Both the position numbers and the translations under genes were made by a program. DNA of 64,000 nt from Paraburkholderia antibiotica (GTDB taxonomy: Bacteria > Pseudomonadota > Gammaproteobacteria > Burkholderiales > Burkholderiaceae): assembly GCF_012927125.1 (NCBI RefSeq), contig NZ_JABBFZ010000017.1:62001-126000 (forward strand), read 5' to 3'. Under the pieces are notes generated by a model that ran no database searches, was not told where the DNA came from, and saw only the letters and a list, made by a program, of their open reading frames with translations. Of this stretch, positions 1 to 8,764 are shown in pieces. The first letter of the stretch is position 1. Every line of letters starts with the position of its first letter.

Positions 1-2244
1 CACGTGTTGCGAGGTGGACTTCAACTCCACACTCACCGGCAGCCCCTTCGGGTCGATCCCGATCTCGTTCCTCGAAAACGGCGTAAGGCCCGGCACCAGC
101 GCATGCCCCCAGTGGTCCACGCGCAACCCTGCCTGGTTGGCGAGCTGGGCGCCCGCGGCATCCTTCGCTTCCACGATGGCCATCGTGTCGCCCGTGGCGG
201 GCGACATCACGATGCCACCGCCGTAGGCCACCACCGTGCCCGAGGCGCCAGCCCCGTACTGGCTGTAGCCACTGGCCGTCGATGCATTGGCCGCGAGCGT
301 AGACACCAGCGAGCGGTACGACACGCTGCCGCCGGCGCTGGTCGTGTTGCGCGAGGTGCCGCCACCGCTGTAGCCGCCGTTGACCGAGTAGCTGAACGCG
401 TTGTTCTCGCCGAGCGTCCCCGACACCGTTTGCTGCACACTGGTGAGCCCGTTGGAGTCGTGCTGCACGCTGGTGGAGCTGAACGGCGTATGGGCTCCGA
501 TGCCCAGCGGGACTGAGGCCGTGAGCATCACTCGGTTGTCCCACTTGTGGTTGACCACTTCGAGCTGGCGCGACAGCGAGATGCCGTAGCTGACGCGTTT
601 GAAAACATTGTTGTAGCCTGCCTGGAACTGCACATCGGTGCCCCGCTGGCTCCAGTAGTTCTGGGCCGTGCCGCTCAGGTAGAACGTGCCCCAGCCCTGC
701 GGCAGCCGCTGGTTCAGGGTCACCTGCGCGCTGTTGCGCGGGGTGCCGTTGCCGAACGTGTCCGGGCTCAGGTTGCCCGTGGCGCGCATGGCGATGGCGT
801 TTTCCAGGCTCAGGAAGCCGCTGCTGGAATACCGGTACGCCGCCACCGAAATGTTGGTGTCGGTCGGCGCAAAAAACTTGCTGTAGCTGAGCCGCAGGCT
901 TTGCCCCCTGCGCGAGACTTGCTGCGGCAGGCGGGTATCGGACTGCGTGATGTCCATCCCGAATGCGCCGAAGCGGGTATTGAGCGCCGCCCCCGCCACG
1001 GCGGCGAGGTAGCCGTCGGCAACGGTCACGCCGCCGTAGCCCGTGATCAGGTTGGTGAAGCCGTGCTGGACAGTCGCCTGGAACAGCAGCGGTTTCTCGT
1101 TGAGCAGCGCGCTGCGGTACTCACCGGCCGTCACGCTGTAGTGCGTGACGCCCGGGCGCAGCGCGTTGGGCGCCGCCGCATACGGCACCACGGAGATCGT
1201 CTGGGAACCATCGGCCTCAGTCACCACGACCTGCAGGTTGCCGCCGTAGCCGGTGGCATACAGGTCATTGATCTCGAACGGTCCGGGCGCCACGTTTGTC
1301 TCGTAGAGCACATTGCCGTTCTGCTGTACCTGCACCCGCGCGTTGGTGCGTGCCGTGCCGCGGATGATCGGCGCGTAGCCGCGCTGCGAATCCGGATACA
1401 TGCGGATGTCGCTCGCGAGCTGCACGCCCCGAAAGCCCACGCTGTCGAACATGGTGCCATCGGTGAAGGCGTCGCCAATGGTGAGCGCGCTCTTTAGCGG
1501 CGCAATCGCGCGCTGCAGGCTCGTCTCGATCGCCTGGTAGTGGGTACCCGACTGCGTGCCAGTCTGCGAGCTGCTGGACAGGTTGCCCGAATGCCGGAAG
1601 CGCCATGGCCCGACATTCACGCCGGCCGTCAGGCCCAGGTAGCCCTGGGTCACCGAGGCGCCGCCGTTCTGGCTGCGCCAGGCGTTGGCGTTGTACTGCA
1701 GCATGGCGGAGGTCACGCCATCATCCCAGTACTTCGGGTCCACGTAGCCGCGCGCCTGGCGGTTCATCGCGGCCTGCGGCACGCTGATATCAAGGCGCAG
1801 CTCGCCGTTGTCGAACGAGGCGCTTGCGTCGTTGATGAGTTGGGGCAGCGTTGTGCACTCACCCTTGTTCGCGAGCTGCGCGGTGGCCTCGGGGGAGAGT
1901 TTCGTGAGGTCAACCCCGATGCGCTCGAGCAGATCCTTGTCGAAACACGGCTCGACGCTGCCCGATGCCGTCTTCCTCAGCGTCACTTCGGTGCGTCCCA
2001 GCCATATCTGGTTGACATACAGGTCGGCCACGTAGCTGCCCGGCGTGGCCACATTACCCTTGTCAAAGCGGCTGACGTCGATATGGGTGCCGCCAAACTG
2101 CTGCAGGAATCCGTCGTTGAATTGCACTTCTGCCACCTGCTCGCCCTGCGGGGCAGCAGCCAGCGCTGCCGAGGCAAAACTGAGCAGCGTGAGCGCGTGC
2201 AGCGGGCGCAGCCGGGAACAGTGAGACAGGTGAATCCTTTTCAT
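1..2244 (-). CDS. fimbrial outer-membrane usher protein (FimD/PapC family), C-terminus cut off by window edge
   Basis: Reading the minus strand from the ATG at 2244 gives 748 uninterrupted codons that run off the left end. The protein starts with a signal peptide (MKRIHLSHCSRLRPLHALTL onward, ending near an A-x-A site), then VQFNDGFLQQ, the typical N-terminal usher domain start. Recognisable later stretches include GYLGLTAGVNVGPWRFRH, RGTARTNARVQVQQNG and ENAIAMRA, matching the beta-barrel and plug region of ushers. Full-length ushers are about 800-870 residues, so roughly 100 are missing. Ushers form the outer-membrane pore that accepts chaperone-subunit complexes and polymerises the pilus. 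The gene is last seen in a subunit-chaperone-usher order, and an adhesin probably lies beyond the edge. No clear ribosome binding site precedes the ATG. Confidence 0.93.
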   Translation of the reverse strand, partial: MKRIHLSHCSRLRPLHALTLLSFASAALAAAPQGEQVAEVQFNDGFLQQFGGTHIDVSRFDKGNVATPGSYVADLYVNQIWLGRTEVTLRKTASGSVEPCFDKDLLERIGVDLTKLSPEATAQLANKGECTTLPQLINDASASFDNGELRLDISVPQAAMNRQARGYVDPKYWDDGVTSAMLQYNANAWRSQNGGASVTQGYLGLTAGVNVGPWRFRHSGNLSSSSQTGTQSGTHYQAIETSLQRAIAPLKSALTIGDAFTDGTMFDSVGFRGVQLASDIRMYPDSQRGYAPIIRGTARTNARVQVQQNGNVLYETNVAPGPFEINDLYATGYGGNLQVVVTEADGSQTISVVPYAAAPNALRPGVTHYSVTAGEYRSALLNEKPLLFQATVQHGFTNLITGYGGVTVADGYLAAVAGAALNTRFGAFGMDITQSDTRLPQQVSRRGQSLRLSYSKFFAPTDTNISVAAYRYSSSGFLSLENAIAMRATGNLSPDTFGNGTPRNSAQVTLNQRLPQGWGTFYLSGTAQNYWSQRGTDVQFQAGYNNVFKRVSYGISLSRQLEVVNHKWDNRVMLTASVPLGIGAHTPFSSTSVQHDSNGLTSVQQTVSGTLGENNAFSYSVNGGYSGGGTSRNTTSAGGSVSYRSLVSTLAANASTASGYSQYGAGASGTVVAYGGGIVMSPATGDTMAIVEAKDAAGAQLANQAGLRVDHWGHALVPGLTPFSRNEIGIDPKGLPVSVELKSTSQHV

Positions 2245-2269
2245 GACAGTCGGCACGTTGACGCACAGG

Positions 2270-2311
2270 CTTCCCCCTGCCGGTCAGGCCGGCACGGTTT
2301 GTCAGGGGAAG
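2270..2311 (-). other. intergenic hairpin between chaperone and usher genes
   Basis: CTTCCCCCTG (2270-2279) pairs with CAGGGGAAG (2303-2311) with one bulged base, and an inner CCGG/CCGG pair adds to the stem. It sits in the 158-base gap between the chaperone stop and the usher start. There is no U-tract, so it looks more like an RNA-processing or attenuation structure that could lower usher expression relative to subunit and chaperone than a full terminator. The role is inference. Confidence 0.4.
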
Positions 2312-2402
2312 TCAGGGGCAATGGAATTTCAGGGACGTCGCGCGCCTGCTTCAGGGCGACGCCGGATTGCGGATACGGCGTGGATGCCGTCGAGCAGGAG
2401 GA

Positions 2403-3152
2403 TTACTGCAGCGGGGCTTCGCCTTCCACGGTGCCGCCGTAGTCGTTGATCGCGTGGTAGTGCACGCGAGCCCCACTTGCGTTCGACAACGTGCCCTTGA
2501 GCGGGAACGTTTCGCTCTGGCCTGGCCGCACCATGCCGCCGTCGTCAAAAGTGGCGGTGTTCGCGCCATCGACGACATCCACGCCGGAGAACGAGACGTT
2601 ATAGGCACCCGGGTTGTGTGCCTGCAGGGCAGGTTTTCCGTTCACGCTCGTGAGTTGCCACGTGACCTTCGCGGGTGCGTCTTCGACGCGACCACTGAGG
2701 CCAGCGGGGCGGTAAAAGAGCTTGATGCGCGAGCGGAACGCGAGCTGCAGCTTGTTGGCGTCGGCTGCCGCGCCGGCTACCTTGGGCGGAATCTCCAGCA
2801 CGTTGAGCCAGTACACGGATTCATGATCGTTCGCCGGCACCTCACCCGTGCGGATGATGCGCAGCGTCTGCCCCTTGCCCGGATCGATGCGTGAGACCGG
2901 CGGCGTGACCGTGAAGGGCACGTCGATCGTGGAGGGGGCCGCGCGTGCGTTGCCCTTGTCGATCCATGCCTGGACGAGCGCGGGCGAGCCGCCCTCGTTG
3001 GAAAGCCTCACCGTGACTTCCGGGTCCTTCTGGTTGTAGATCACGCGGGTGCCCGCAATAACGACCGAGGCGTGGGCCGGGTGCATCATCACAGAGGCCA
3101 GCATCATCGCGCCGGCGTATAACACGTGTCCGAGGAAGGATCTGGAGTTCAT
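2403..3152 (-). CDS. periplasmic fimbrial chaperone (PapD/FimC family)
   Basis: A 249-residue protein with a signal peptide cut near AHA-SVVIAGTRVIY at about residue 28. It has the two immunoglobulin-like domains of pilus chaperones. The N-terminal domain begins with the VVIAGTRVIYN edge strand and carries the alternating hydrophobic G1 strand region QTLRIIRTG. YWLNVLEIPP is the family hallmark in the middle, followed by the basic LAFRSRIKLFYRP segment before domain 2. It would bind pilin subunits in the periplasm by donor-strand complementation and deliver them to the usher encoded downstream. It lies 83 bases after the subunit gene on the same strand, and the length is normal for the family. 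Confidence 0.95.
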   Translation of the reverse strand: MNSRSFLGHVLYAGAMMLASVMMHPAHASVVIAGTRVIYNQKDPEVTVRLSNEGGSPALVQAWIDKGNARAAPSTIDVPFTVTPPVSRIDPGKGQTLRIIRTGEVPANDHESVYWLNVLEIPPKVAGAAADANKLQLAFRSRIKLFYRPAGLSGRVEDAPAKVTWQLTSVNGKPALQAHNPGAYNVSFSGVDVVDGANTATFDDGGMVRPGQSETFPLKGTLSNASGARVHYHAINDYGGTVEGEAPLQ

Positions 3153-3235
3153 GGTCAGGGTTCACCAAAAAAGACAAAAAACAGAAACCGGGAAAAGCAG
3201 GACGGACAGACTGTTGTCCGCCCCGCCACAACGGC

Positions 3236-3778
3236 TTACTGGTACGACATCGTGTACATCACGCTCGAGTCTGCCGCGCCCGGGGTTGCTGCACCGGTTG
3301 CCTTGTACTCGACGTAGTAGGGCAGCGTGGCCGCTCCGGCCGAGCTGATCGCGACCGACAGCGAGTTCTGCGTGCCATCGTCGCCGTTGAGCGCGATGTC
3401 GCTCAGGTCGCTGTTCTGCAGGTGCAGCTGGACGTTGGTGGCGCCACCGTTGGCCAGGATCAGGTCGCCGGTGGTCGCGTCGATCGTCGGGCCCTGTTCG
3501 AAGAAGGTGTGCACGTTGCCGCTAGCCGGCGTGCAGTTGGTCAGTGCGATGTTGAACGGCGTGCGACCGGCGGTGTCGCCGGCTGCGGCCAGCGTCGAGG
3601 CCGAGACGGTCGGCAGGGTCACAGTGAAGTCGTTGCTACCCGAACCGTTGCCGTTGATCGTGCAGGTCTGCGCCGTCACCATGCCGTTGAAGGTGATCGT
3701 GCCGTCCGCTGCGTGGGCGCCGAGCGACGCCAGGCCGAGCACACCGAAGGCAGCGATCGCGCGAAGAGATTGCTTCAT
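3236..3778 (-). CDS. type 1-like fimbrial major subunit (pilin)
   Basis: A 180-residue secreted pilin. A signal peptide ends at GAHA-ADGTITFNG (about residue 23). The mature part starts with the usual DGTITFNGMVTAQTCTI stretch containing the first Cys, and the second Cys lies in ALTNCTP, giving the conserved pilin disulfide. The C-terminus ends in a penultimate Tyr (MSYQ), part of the beta-zipper recognised by chaperones. A GGAG ribosome site lies about eight bases before the ATG at 3778. It is first in the fimbrial operon, as expected for the most abundant product. It could be a minor subunit if another pilin gene lies outside the window. Confidence 0.93.
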   Translation of the reverse strand: MKQSLRAIAAFGVLGLASLGAHAADGTITFNGMVTAQTCTINGNGSGSNDFTVTLPTVSASTLAAAGDTAGRTPFNIALTNCTPASGNVHTFFEQGPTIDATTGDLILANGGATNVQLHLQNSDLSDIALNGDDGTQNSLSVAISSAGAATLPYYVEYKATGAATPGAADSSVMYTMSYQ

Positions 3779-5274
3779 ATTAGATACTCCAGAAATAGAA
3801 AGGAAGGATTACTTAATAAGTGACCACGTTCATGTTCCGGCGGTAGGTCCATCCCGGTCGAGAACAGACTCACTGCGCAGCGGTGGACGTGGGGGGCTGC
3901 GATGGCGCAGTGCTGCAGAGCATTGACCAGACGAGCCAGACCGAAGATACGGAAAACCGGCGATGCTGTTTATCGAACCGGTCTGAATTTGGAGTGACGC
4001 GAGGCGTCCCGGACGCAGAATTAGGACACGTTCGCCATTTAGCCGGGGGCGGGTCTCAGTAAAGGTATCTGCGGCCGCACCATTCATATGGCAGCGGTCC
4101 GTTCGGAAGCCCAGTCGATTGCAGTTGCGATTGCGCTGCCCGTTAGCCTGTTTCATGAGAATGGCAGCGCTGGTGTACCGAATGCTGCGTTGCTCGCGCG
4201 AGTTGCGCGGAGCAATGTAACTGCCGATTGACCGGTCGTAGCTGGCGGGCGGGAATAGCGAACGGTCACGCGAAGTCTTTCTCTGCTCATGCATACCTTG
4301 CAGGCGATGGCCGCATAACGAGCCAGTAGCTTGGCACGCAAAGCGAAGTGTGACGCCGGTAGAGTCCATTCCTGATCGAAGGAATGGTGGCAGGATGCGA
4401 GGTGAGCGAGGGTGCGGAACTCTGGGTGCCCCCTCGATCTTTATGGGCGCCACATTACTATGGCCTCGGGTTAAAATATTCCGCAATCGTTAAGGATGCC
4501 AAACTTTATTTATTCACCTTAAGGGGTGGCGCTGGCTCAGGTTATTCATTGCGCGGGGCAGATCGCTAGTGCTCCGGAAATTCCAGCGCAGTCCACTATT
4601 GATGTGCGCCGCCCTCGGCGCGCCGCCAGCGCGGTGATTGAGTTGATGGCCGATGGCCTCGGACACATAGGCGACAGTGTCTTGTTGCGCGATGCCATTG
4701 AAGCCGCGCAACGCCTGCTCGCGTCGAGCGCACTGGATAGCACAGCGTCAGCCGCCGCAAATCAGCCCGCGGGTTACCCCATGCGCTTGTCCGCCGCGCT
4801 AGCGCATCGCGCGCTGCGTGCCCACGGAATGTCGTGCCGGTTGTGCGCCCGTTGTGTCGGCAATGGCAGCGCGGCGAATGGTCGCTACTTGCGGGGCACG
4901 CAATACTTTCGCGATGCCACTGAAGCGAAGGGATAGGGCCGACAGGACTCGGAGCGGGTCTGACGTGGCAGATGACCGTTTCCAGCCATCGGGTGTTGCC
5001 GCTGGGAACATCCTCGGCTTGAGCGGACGTATGCAGTTGCGGCGAACATGTGGCAAGCGCCAAAATCGATTGCACAGTGCCGAACTTTGTCGCGTTGAGC
5101 AAGGGCTAGATCTACGCCGTAAGGCTCCGGTTTAACGCGGCGCGGACCGAATGCGACGCGGTTTGCGAAAGTGATAGCTTTTGATCGCAGATCTAGTTGA
5201 AGGTGGAAGAGGGCAACCGACCACTGATCTGCGTTGATCGAATTGGCCCACGCAGCGCCTACACGGTCCCGGAA
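3779..5274. other. gene-poor intergenic region upstream of the fimbrial operon
   Basis: About 1.5 kb without a convincing gene. It must hold the fimbrial promoter near its left end. An unusually AT-rich patch lies at about 4465-4520 and could be a promoter or silencer target. A GTG-started reading frame at 4526-4936 (136 residues, plus strand) has no recognisable domain and a competing frame on the other strand. A 14-base element of the form GCGATGCCAYTGAA occurs at about 4689 and 4911. Confidence 0.6.
4526..4936 (+). CDS. doubtful small open reading frame, no recognised family
   Basis: A 136-codon frame starting at GTG just after an AT-rich stretch. The translation has no signal peptide or membrane segment; two CxxC-like cysteines occur near CRLCARC at about residues 104-110. 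The start has an AAGGGG sequence almost touching it, so spacing for initiation is poor. It is recorded only because it follows a plausible promoter-like region. It may equally be noise in GC-rich DNA. Confidence 0.15.
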   Translation: MALAQVIHCAGQIASAPEIPAQSTIDVRRPRRAASAVIELMADGLGHIGDSVLLRDAIEAAQRLLASSALDSTASAAANQPAGYPMRLSAALAHRALRAHGMSCRLCARCVGNGSAANGRYLRGTQYFRDATEAKG

Positions 5275-5310
5275 AGCAAAAAGCCCAGTCGCGATGACTG
5301 GGCTTTTGCT
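5275..5310 (-). terminator. intrinsic terminator of tRNA-His
   Basis: AGCAAAAAGCCCAGTC (5275-5290) and GACTGGGCTTTTTGCT-like sequence (5296-5310) form a near-perfect stem around the loop GCGAT. It begins ten bases beyond the encoded CCA end of tRNA-His on the minus strand, and the U-rich side falls correctly for that direction. Confidence 0.85.
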
Positions 5311-5319
5311 TGAATTCTC

Positions 5320-5396
5320 TGGGGTGGCTGATGGGACTCGAACCCACGACGACAGGAATCACAATCCTGGACTCTACCAACTGAGCTACAGCCACC
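5320..5396 (-). tRNA. tRNA-His (anticodon GTG)
   Basis: The minus strand reads a full cloverleaf of 77 bases. The acceptor stem is GGTGGCTG including the extra 5' G(-1) that defines histidine tRNAs, paired with CAGCCACC. It also has a D arm TAGCTCAGTTGG, an anticodon loop with GTG in GGATTGTGATTCC, a T arm GTGGGTTCGAGTCCCAT, and an encoded CCA. It is very close to the E. coli tRNA-His sequence. A TATAAT box about 55 bases upstream and a terminator downstream indicate a single-gene transcript. Confidence 0.98.
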
Positions 5397-5450
5397 ACTA
5401 ACGTCTGCTTGACTTGTTTTAAAAACTTGTCTCGCCAACGAAGAAACGAG

Positions 5451-5456
5451 ATTATA
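5451..5456 (-). promoter_or_regulatory. -10 box of the tRNA-His promoter
   Basis: On the minus strand this reads TATAAT, about 55 bases before the mature tRNA 5' end. A good -35 hexamer is not visible at 16-18 bases. It directly follows the dusA 3' inverted repeat. Confidence 0.5.
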
Positions 5457-5457
5457 G

Positions 5458-5483
5458 GGACTAGTTTTGCGTTTGCCTAGTCC
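5458..5483 (-). terminator. inverted repeat after dusA
   Basis: GGACTAG (5458-5464) and CTAGTCC (5477-5483) flank a 12-base loop immediately after the dusA stop codon. There is no strong U-tract, so it is a weak terminator or a processing hairpin. Confidence 0.4.
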
Positions 5484-5484
5484 T

Positions 5485-6486
5485 TTATTCAAAAATTTCG
5501 ATGGGCTCGCGCAGATGCTGTCTTGCTTCGTCGAAGATAGCCAGATCGCGCGCCGCGAGCCGCTTGCTGTCGGACAGCACACGACGCCAGCCACGCGCGC
5601 CCGCTTCGCCGCGATAAAGGCCGAGCGCATGGCGCGTGATCGCGCCGAGATACGTGCCGCGCGCCATTTCCGCCGCGCAATACTCGATCAGTTGCGCTTC
5701 GACCTGCTCACGCGTCAGCGGTGCATCGGTCGCTCCGTAGAAGCGCGCGTCCACGTCGGCGAGCACGTACGGGTTGTGATAAGCCTCGCGCCCGAGCATC
5801 ACGCCGTCGACGTGCTGAAGATGCGTTTCGACTTCGTCGAGCGTCTTGATGCCGCCGTTGATGATGATCTCCAACTGCGGAAAATCGCGCTTCAACTGAT
5901 ACGCGTAGTCGTATTTGAGCGGCGGAATCTCGCGATTTTCCTTCGGGCTCAGACCCTTCAGGATCGCGTTGCGCGCGTGGACGATAAACACTTCGCAGCC
6001 CGCCTCGGCAATCGTGCCGACGAAATCGCGCACGAAGCCGTATTCCTCGACCGCATCGACACCGATCCGATGCTTGACGGTCACCGGCACCGACACGACG
6101 TCGCGCATCGCCTTCACGCAATCGGCGACGAGTTGCGGCTCGTTCATCAGACACGCACCGAATGCGCCGCGCTGCACGCGCTCGGACGGGCAGCCGCAGT
6201 TCAGGTTGATTTCGTCGTAACCCCATTGCTCGCCGAGCTTGGCCGAACGCGCGAGATCGTCGGGCTCGCTGCCGCCGAGTTGCAACGCGACCGGCGCTTC
6301 CGCGGGCGTAAACGCGAGATGACGCGGCACGTCGCCGTGCAGCAGCGCGCCGGTCGTCACCATTTCCGTGTACAGCCACGTGTGACGCGAAATCATCCGA
6401 TGCAGCGAACGGCAATGACGATCCGTCCAGTCCATCATCGGCGCGACGGAGATGCGGCGGGGGCTGGGGGAGTGAGGTAAAGACAT
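5485..6486 (-). CDS. dusA: tRNA-dihydrouridine(20/20a) synthase DusA
   Basis: A 333-residue FMN- and NADPH-dependent enzyme that reduces uridines 20/20a in the D loop of tRNAs. The N-terminus RRISVAPMMDWTDRHCR is the Dus signature for flavin binding. The active-site loop NLNCGCPSERVQRGAFGACL contains the proton-donor Cys (Cys99 by count), and TVKHRIGVD and INGGI are conserved barrel motifs. The length matches DusA. It lies upstream of tRNA-His on the same strand. No strong ribosome site precedes the chosen ATG, but the next in-frame Met is already inside the FMN motif. dusA genes are known integration sites for some phages and islands; no integrase is nearby. Confidence 0.96.
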   Translation of the reverse strand: MSLPHSPSPRRISVAPMMDWTDRHCRSLHRMISRHTWLYTEMVTTGALLHGDVPRHLAFTPAEAPVALQLGGSEPDDLARSAKLGEQWGYDEINLNCGCPSERVQRGAFGACLMNEPQLVADCVKAMRDVVSVPVTVKHRIGVDAVEEYGFVRDFVGTIAEAGCEVFIVHARNAILKGLSPKENREIPPLKYDYAYQLKRDFPQLEIIINGGIKTLDEVETHLQHVDGVMLGREAYHNPYVLADVDARFYGATDAPLTREQVEAQLIEYCAAEMARGTYLGAITRHALGLYRGEAGARGWRRVLSDSKRLAARDLAIFDEARQHLREPIEIFE

Positions 6487-6633
6487 GGGACGGCCAGACG
6501 GGTTGAACCAAAACAGTAATTTTACCGCAAGGCCTGCAAGCGCCGCGGGCGAAGGCTCGATCAGTGCGGTGAGGAAGGCGCCCGCCTCGGGGGGGATGCG
6601 TCGGCGTGTCGACGTTCCCCCTCGCGTAACAGT

Positions 6634-7303
6634 TCAGGCGGGAAAGCCCACCGGAATCAGATAGATGACGGTTTGCCCGGCGGGCAAACCGAGCGCTTGT
6701 GCTGCCGGCGCTCCATCGACGGCGGCCACCGGCACCGCCACCAGCCCGAGCGCGGTGGCTTGCAGCAACATGTTCTGCGCAGCGTGTCCGACCTCGTAGC
6801 TCGCGTACGGGTTGGCTCGCGCGCCATATCGCGCGGCGAGCCGACTGGGATCGTAGGCCACCACCAGCAATGCCGGCGCTGCCCCAACCGATGCCTGCCC
6901 GAGTGCCAGCGACTTGAGCTTGGGGCGCAAATCGGCCGAGGCCCGCGTCTCGGCGCGGTGGCCCTGAGGCAGGTAGTGCATGATCTCCGTGGCGGTTACC
7001 ACGTAGAGGTCGAGCGCATACAAAGCGCCGGCCGACCGCCGCGCGCTTGCCGTCCGGGCTGGTCACGCCCTGTCCGGCCCACAGCAACTGACCGATGGTG
7101 TCGACGGGCAGCGGGTCCGGGCCGAAGGTGCGCACGGACCGGCGCCGCGCGATGGCGTCCTCGAGGGAAACCGTGCCGGCAGTTTTGGGCTTCGGCAATT
7201 CGATTTCTTTGGTGTACTGCGCCGGGCTCGCCTGCGCCGGGCTGGTGGAAACCTCGGCAATCGCGCTTGCGGCCAGCACAGCCAACACTTCACGGCGTTT
7301 CAT
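6634..7303 (-). pseudogene. SagB/nitroreductase-type oxidoreductase, broken by a frameshift
   Basis: The frame from ATG 7303 encodes a signal-like leader (MKRREVLAVLAASAIAEVST, twin Arg at 3-4), then a nitroreductase start with RRSVRTFGPDPLPVDTIGQL and LLWAGQGVTSPDGKRAA. The family continues PSAGALYALDLYVV, but that part (from AGALYALDLYVV to the stop at 6634) is in another frame. About two bases are missing near 7036. The two pieces together give about 223 residues, a normal SagB-domain length. Relatives are FMN oxidoreductases, some of which oxidise azolines in peptide natural products; no such cluster is nearby. It could be a true pseudogene or a sequencing error. Confidence 0.8.
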
Positions 7304-7928
7304 CGGGCGCCTCCTTGAGCAAAGGAACAGGTCGGCAGGCGGCCCCTGCAGCCTGGGTGAATCTCAGCATTGCACGTTTTCAAGCCTGTTTTCTACGCTG
7401 GCAAACCTCGTCGAGAGGCACAGACCTTGTGGTATCGGGGGGATGCCCCAACCGTCATGAAAGGAGAAAACTGCGGCATCGGCAAGGTGACGGTTCACAG
7501 GCGACGCAATCTGGTCGACCGGGAGGTTACGTCGACCAGTCGAACTGGAAGCCGATTAGGATCCCGGGAGGCCCCACCCGACGGCGTTCAGTCTGAACGG
7601 AGAGAGCGCGTCCGATTGTCGACGATTCGCGCGGGTATGTCGAACCTCAAGCCAGTGGTCGAATACGATTCAATGCCGATTGGGTAAAAATAACTGGCCC
7701 TGAACCGGCTAAAAAAACGCTTGGTCAACGGGGTCGGACCACTGTTGAGCCTTGTCGCGTATAGGTCTGATTGATTGTTTTCAGAAGAGGAATAGTAATT
7801 TCAGATTATCGACACAAATTTTCGATAGTAGGGGTATACACTGCCTTCACTGATGTCGCAGATACCTTACTTCATAGGCTCCTGCGACGCCTTCCTGAAT
7901 GCAGTCGAAACGCTATCGGAGTCCTACC
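7304..7928. other. intergenic region, no gene seen
   Basis: Roughly 600 bases with no supported gene. The right part (about 7770-7840) is AT-rich and probably carries the promoter of the small secreted protein gene at 7929. Confidence 0.5.
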
Positions 7929-8198
7929 ATGAAGACCAAGTTTATCGCCGCCCTGCTGGTTGCCGCTTCTGCCTCGATCGCCGCTCCCGCTTTCGCAAGC
8001 GGCTACGGCCCGGCACCGTTCTATCATCCGTCGGTTGGCGCACCGGCCTCGCAACAAGGCCAGAACGAGCAAACCGTCGCTGCCGAACGCGCCAGCAACG
8101 ACTCCAATGCATACGGTGGTGTGAAGAGCGTGTCGTCGCAGTCGGGCACGCGTGCTGAACCCACTTCGGGTCCGCGCTCGGTGTTCTTCGGCCAGTAA
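7929..8198 (+). CDS. small secreted protein of unknown function
   Basis: An 89-residue protein beginning MKTKFIAALLVAASASIAAP and cut after AFA-SGYGPAPFYHP, a clear Sec signal peptide. The mature part is about 65 residues, polar, without Cys, with Asn/Ser/Gln-rich sequence and a C-terminal RSVFFGQ. Such small exported proteins are common in Burkholderia, and I cannot assign it to a family with confidence. The ATG at 7929 is chosen because the signal peptide starts there; an in-frame Met ten codons upstream would spoil it. It is followed by a hairpin terminator, so it is probably monocistronic. Confidence 0.75.
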   Translation: MKTKFIAALLVAASASIAAPAFASGYGPAPFYHPSVGAPASQQGQNEQTVAAERASNDSNAYGGVKSVSSQSGTRAEPTSGPRSVFFGQ

Positions 8199-8246
8199 GC
8201 CGCCGCTCGCACGGTTGAATCCGCTGCCCGTACGGGCAGCGATCTG

Positions 8247-8284
8247 TCAGGCGCCGCGCATCCAGTCAGGATGCCGGCGCCTGA
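8247..8284 (+). terminator. hairpin terminator after the small secreted protein gene
   Basis: TCAGGCGCCG (8247-8256) pairs with CGGCGCCTGA (8275-8284), and an inner GCATCC/GGATGC stem closes the loop AGTCA. A short T-containing stretch follows. It is 49 bases past the stop codon. Confidence 0.65.
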
Positions 8285-8431
8285 TTGCATTTGCAAGCGC
8301 ATGAGCATGCTTGTCGTGCAGTTGATGCGATGCCGCTGTGCTTTGCTTTATCGGGCACCAGTCTGACGTCCAGAGTCAATCTGTTGCAATTGCGTAGCGT
8401 TGCTTGCGCTGATCGGCTCCGTCAGCCGCGC

Positions 8432-8764
8432 TCAGTGTCCCCGGCCTCCCATCCCGCCGCCGCTCCACGCACTTCCGCCTCCATGCACGCCGCCATAGCC
8501 GCCGCCGTGCCATCCGCCATGGCCGCCATGCCATCCGCTGTGCGGGCCATGCCAGTATCCGTGGCCGCCGTGGTAATAGCAGCACGGACCGCCGAAGCCG
8601 CCCCAGATGCCGACCGTGCCATACACCGGCGCGTACGGCGGTCCGTACGCATACGGGTAGTAAGGCTGCGGGTACGCGTAGTCATAGCCCGCGGGTGCGA
8701 CCGCGCATCCGGTGAAACTCGCTGCCGCCGCTAGCAGCGTCATCGACGCCATGAGCCTGCTCAC
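8432..8764 (-). CDS. glycine/histidine/tyrosine-rich lipoprotein, unknown function
   Basis: A 110-residue protein starting at GTG 8764, preceded by AGGAG seven bases upstream. Residues 1-19 form a lipoprotein signal with the lipobox FTGC. The mature chain has a Tyr/Pro-rich part (YDYAYPQPYYPYAYGPPYAP), then a run of HGG, WHG and GGY repeats with about ten His residues. That composition suggests metal binding or a flexible surface-exposed tail, but this is inference. Short Gly/His-rich lipoproteins of this sort are frequent in Burkholderiales and lack assigned roles. Confidence 0.75.
   Translation of the reverse strand: MSRLMASMTLLAAAASFTGCAVAPAGYDYAYPQPYYPYAYGPPYAPVYGTVGIWGGFGGPCCYYHGGHGYWHGPHSGWHGGHGGWHGGGYGGVHGGGSAWSGGGMGGRGH

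Noticed and set aside
3830..4486. 218-codon minus frame upstream of the pilin gene
   Set aside because: No ribosome site, mixed composition, no recognisable motif, and stronger evidence that the region is non-coding.
5485..6486. Genomic island inserted in dusA
   Set aside because: dusA is intact and no integrase or phage gene is present in the window, although dusA is a known target.
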